NCBI GenBank assembly: GCA_031255355.1
Contig: JAIRSR010000245.1
Coordinates: forward strand, 1 to 6,573
From: Clostridiales bacterium
GTDB taxonomy: Bacteria; Bacillota; Clostridia; Monoglobales; Firm-18
Reading direction: 5' to 3'
DNA: 6,573 nucleotides
The notes below the pieces were generated by a model. It worked only from the letters and a program-made list of their open reading frames with translations. It ran no database searches and was not told where the DNA came from. The position numbers and the translations under genes are program-made. Below, one piece after another: positions 5,501 through 6,573 of the stretch; the first letter of the stretch is position 1; each line of letters starts with the position of its first letter.

Positions 5501-6459
5501 AGGCAACCCTCCCCGCCAAAGAGTCTGACTAACGCGCGTCCGTCTAAGCCTTTGCCGATGACGCACAGCATACCGCCCGCCGCCGCGCAGTCCGTCACGC
5601 GCGTTTCCCCGGGCAGGTATTGCAGGCTGACATAGCCGTCCTCCCCGCGCACGATTCCTTTCGCGCGGAGTACGTCGCCGAACGCGCCGCGCTCTAACTG
5701 ATTTGCACACGCTTGCAAGTCCCCGACGGTAAATATTTTGTCCGTCCGCACGGTAACGGTGTCAAAAACTTCCCCGGCGGCATGACCGCAACCGCCGTGA
5801 TTGCAATCGTGACAATCACAATCACAGTCAGAAGCACTCTCATGAGCCGCCCCGCTCCGCAACCGTGACGCGCGGCGGAGCAGTTCCTTTGCGTCCAACG
5901 CGTCCCACGCCTCGGAATACACAACGGCACGCGGGTTGACTTCCGCGATCAACTCCCTCGCGCCGTCTACCGCGCCGGGGAACTCCCCCGCGCGGCTGAG
6001 CAGTACCGCGTCCGCGTTTTTGATTTGATCCTCGAAAAACTCACCGAAGTTATCCAAATGCGTCCTACAGCGTCTCGCGTCCGCTACCGTAACCGCCGCC
6101 GCAAGCGTCGCTTCGGAAGTGACGCGCGGGTCGGCAAACGCCTTGATAATATCCGATAACTTCCCCACGCCGGACGGTTCCACGATAATTTTATCGGGAC
6201 GGAAGCGGCGCGAAACTTCCCCGACGGTTTTTACAAAATCCCCCGACAGCCCGCAGCAAATACAGCCCGAGTTGAGTTCCCGCACCGTGAGATTTCCGCC
6301 GCGCGGACGGAGCAGAGCCGCATCCACACTTTCCTCGCCGAAGTCGTTTTCAATCAGAACAACCTTTTCGCCGACAAACACCCCGCCGAGCAATTTTTGA
6401 ATCAGCGTGGTTTTCCCCGCGCCTAAAAATCCCGAAACAACAATAGTTTCCGCCGCCAT
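5497..6459 (-). CDS. CobW/COG0523 family metal-chaperone GTPase with Cys/His-rich insert
   Basis: A 320-residue G3E-type GTPase. The N-terminal G domain has Walker A GFLGAGKT (10-17), the ENDFGEE segment (37-43), the metal-binding GCICC motif (65-69) and Walker B IIVEPSG (91-97). The G4 motif is atypical: LLSRAG (153-158) instead of NKxD. A linker at 211-226 is packed with C212, C214, C216, H217, C219, H221, C224 and H226, a likely metal-holding loop. Residues ~230-320 are the CobW C-terminal domain. COG0523 proteins hand metals to client proteins using GTP; several are linked to zinc starvation. ATG at 6459 follows AAGGAGGG (6463-6470) at a short 3-4 base spacing. It lies 65 bases after a Fur-family gene and overlaps the next gene by 4 bases. 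I see no clear promoter or Zur box in the 6460-6524 gap, so it is probably read from the regulator's promoter. Metal identity is not shown. Confidence 0.92.
   Translation of the reverse strand: MAAETIVVSGFLGAGKTTLIQKLLGGVFVGEKVVLIENDFGEESVDAALLRPRGGNLTVRELNSGCICCGLSGDFVKTVGEVSRRFRPDKIIVEPSGVGKLSDIIKAFADPRVTSEATLAAAVTVADARRCRTHLDNFGEFFEDQIKNADAVLLSRAGEFPGAVDGARELIAEVNPRAVVYSEAWDALDAKELLRRASRLRSGAAHESASDCDCDCHDCNHGGCGHAAGEVFDTVTVRTDKIFTVGDLQACANQLERGAFGDVLRAKGIVRGEDGYVSLQYLPGETRVTDCAAAGGMLCVIGKGLDGRALVRLFGGEGCL
5498..5514 (-). promoter_or_regulatory. RBS plus GTGA stop-start overlap coupling cobW to the permease fusion
   Basis: Reading the minus strand, GGGGAGGG (5514-5507) is followed by 6 bases and then GTG (5500-5498), which overlaps the cobW stop TGA (5499-5497). 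Site, spacing and overlap together fix the fusion gene's start and imply translational coupling. Confidence 0.75.
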
Positions 6460-6524
6460 AAGCCCTCCTTGTACCGTGTTCGCGTGAAGCCGTCAATTTC
6501 AAGCATATTCGCCCGAAGCGGCGG

Positions 6525-6573
6525 TTATTCCTCCGCGCCGCAGTCCCCGCAAAATCCGTAGACCTCTAAATTA
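6525..6573 (-). CDS. C-terminal end of a Fur-family metal regulator (partial)
   Basis: Only the last 15 full codons are in the window, ending at TAA (6527-6525) and cut by the right edge. They read NLEVYGFCGDCGAEE; the partial codon before them ends in T, compatible with His. This matches the usual Fur/Zur/PerR tail, a (H)xLxxYGxCxxC pattern, whose CxxC (here the TGC codons at 6551-6549 and 6542-6540) supplies half of the structural zinc site in the dimerisation domain. A Fur-family repressor directly ahead of a COG0523 GTPase and metal permease fits a self-contained metal-responsive operon. Which branch (Zur, Fur, PerR) cannot be told from this tail. Confidence 0.75.
   Translation of the reverse strand, partial: NLEVYGFCGDCGAEE

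Noticed and set aside
5501..5710. A 70-codon upstream extension of the permease fusion
   Set aside because: It lies wholly inside cobW in another frame, is an arginine-rich out-of-frame translation, and the GTG at 5500 with its own ribosome binding site explains the start.
6460..6524. Promoter or Zur box between the Fur-family gene and cobW
   Set aside because: I found no convincing -35/-10 pair and no AT-rich palindrome of the Zur type; the gap is short and GC-rich.
1..6573. tRNA, rRNA, CRISPR array, insertion sequence or phage genes
   Set aside because: No cloverleaf, regularly spaced repeats, transposase motifs or terminal inverted repeats were seen on either strand.

Overview
The window looks like chromosomal DNA from a low-branching Gram-positive anaerobe, most likely an uncultured member of the Clostridia. 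The reasons are S-layer homology (SLH) anchoring, a dockerin module, strong AGGAGG-type ribosome binding sites, TTG and GTG starts, a perfect sigma-A-type promoter and a CobW/permease/YcgQ-type metal operon. The coding part is GC-rich, while the first ~430 bases are visibly AT-richer. Genus and species cannot be told from this.

The window holds two convergent transcription units that meet at a shared hairpin terminator (3017-3048). The plus-strand unit starts at a near-perfect promoter (296-324) and has a ~100-base leader with a stem-loop at its expected 5' end. It encodes (i) a secreted protein with a cohesin-like N-domain and a C-terminal dockerin (433-1395), (ii) a secreted protein with a cohesin-like domain, a chitobiase-C-terminal-type beta domain, a Gly/Ser-Pro linker and three SLH repeats (1388-2791), and (iii) a small Phd/YefM-type antitoxin-like protein with no toxin beside it (2804-3130). 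The first two genes overlap by 8 bases and look like a two-part cell-surface assembly: an SLH-anchored cohesin-like receptor made together with a dockerin-bearing partner.

The minus-strand unit enters from the right edge. It begins with the last 16 or so residues of a Fur-family metal regulator (6525-6573), which no long ORF shows because it is cut by the edge. Next come a CobW/COG0523 metal-chaperone GTPase with an intact CxCC motif and a Cys/His-rich insert (5497-6459), a fusion of a second, divergent CobW-like G domain to a DUF318/ArsP-type multi-spanning permease (3941-5500), and a TIGR03943/DUF1980 (YcgQ-like) membrane partner (3084-3926). The spacings are tight (65 bases, a 4-base GTGA overlap, 14 bases), so this is very probably one operon for transition-metal handling, with zinc the best guess.

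The observations most worth follow-up are the GTPase-permease fusion with degenerate G motifs, the small cohesin/dockerin/SLH pair, and the antitoxin reading frame. That frame runs through its own transcription terminator and would stop just before the hairpin core if one A were missing from an A6 run.
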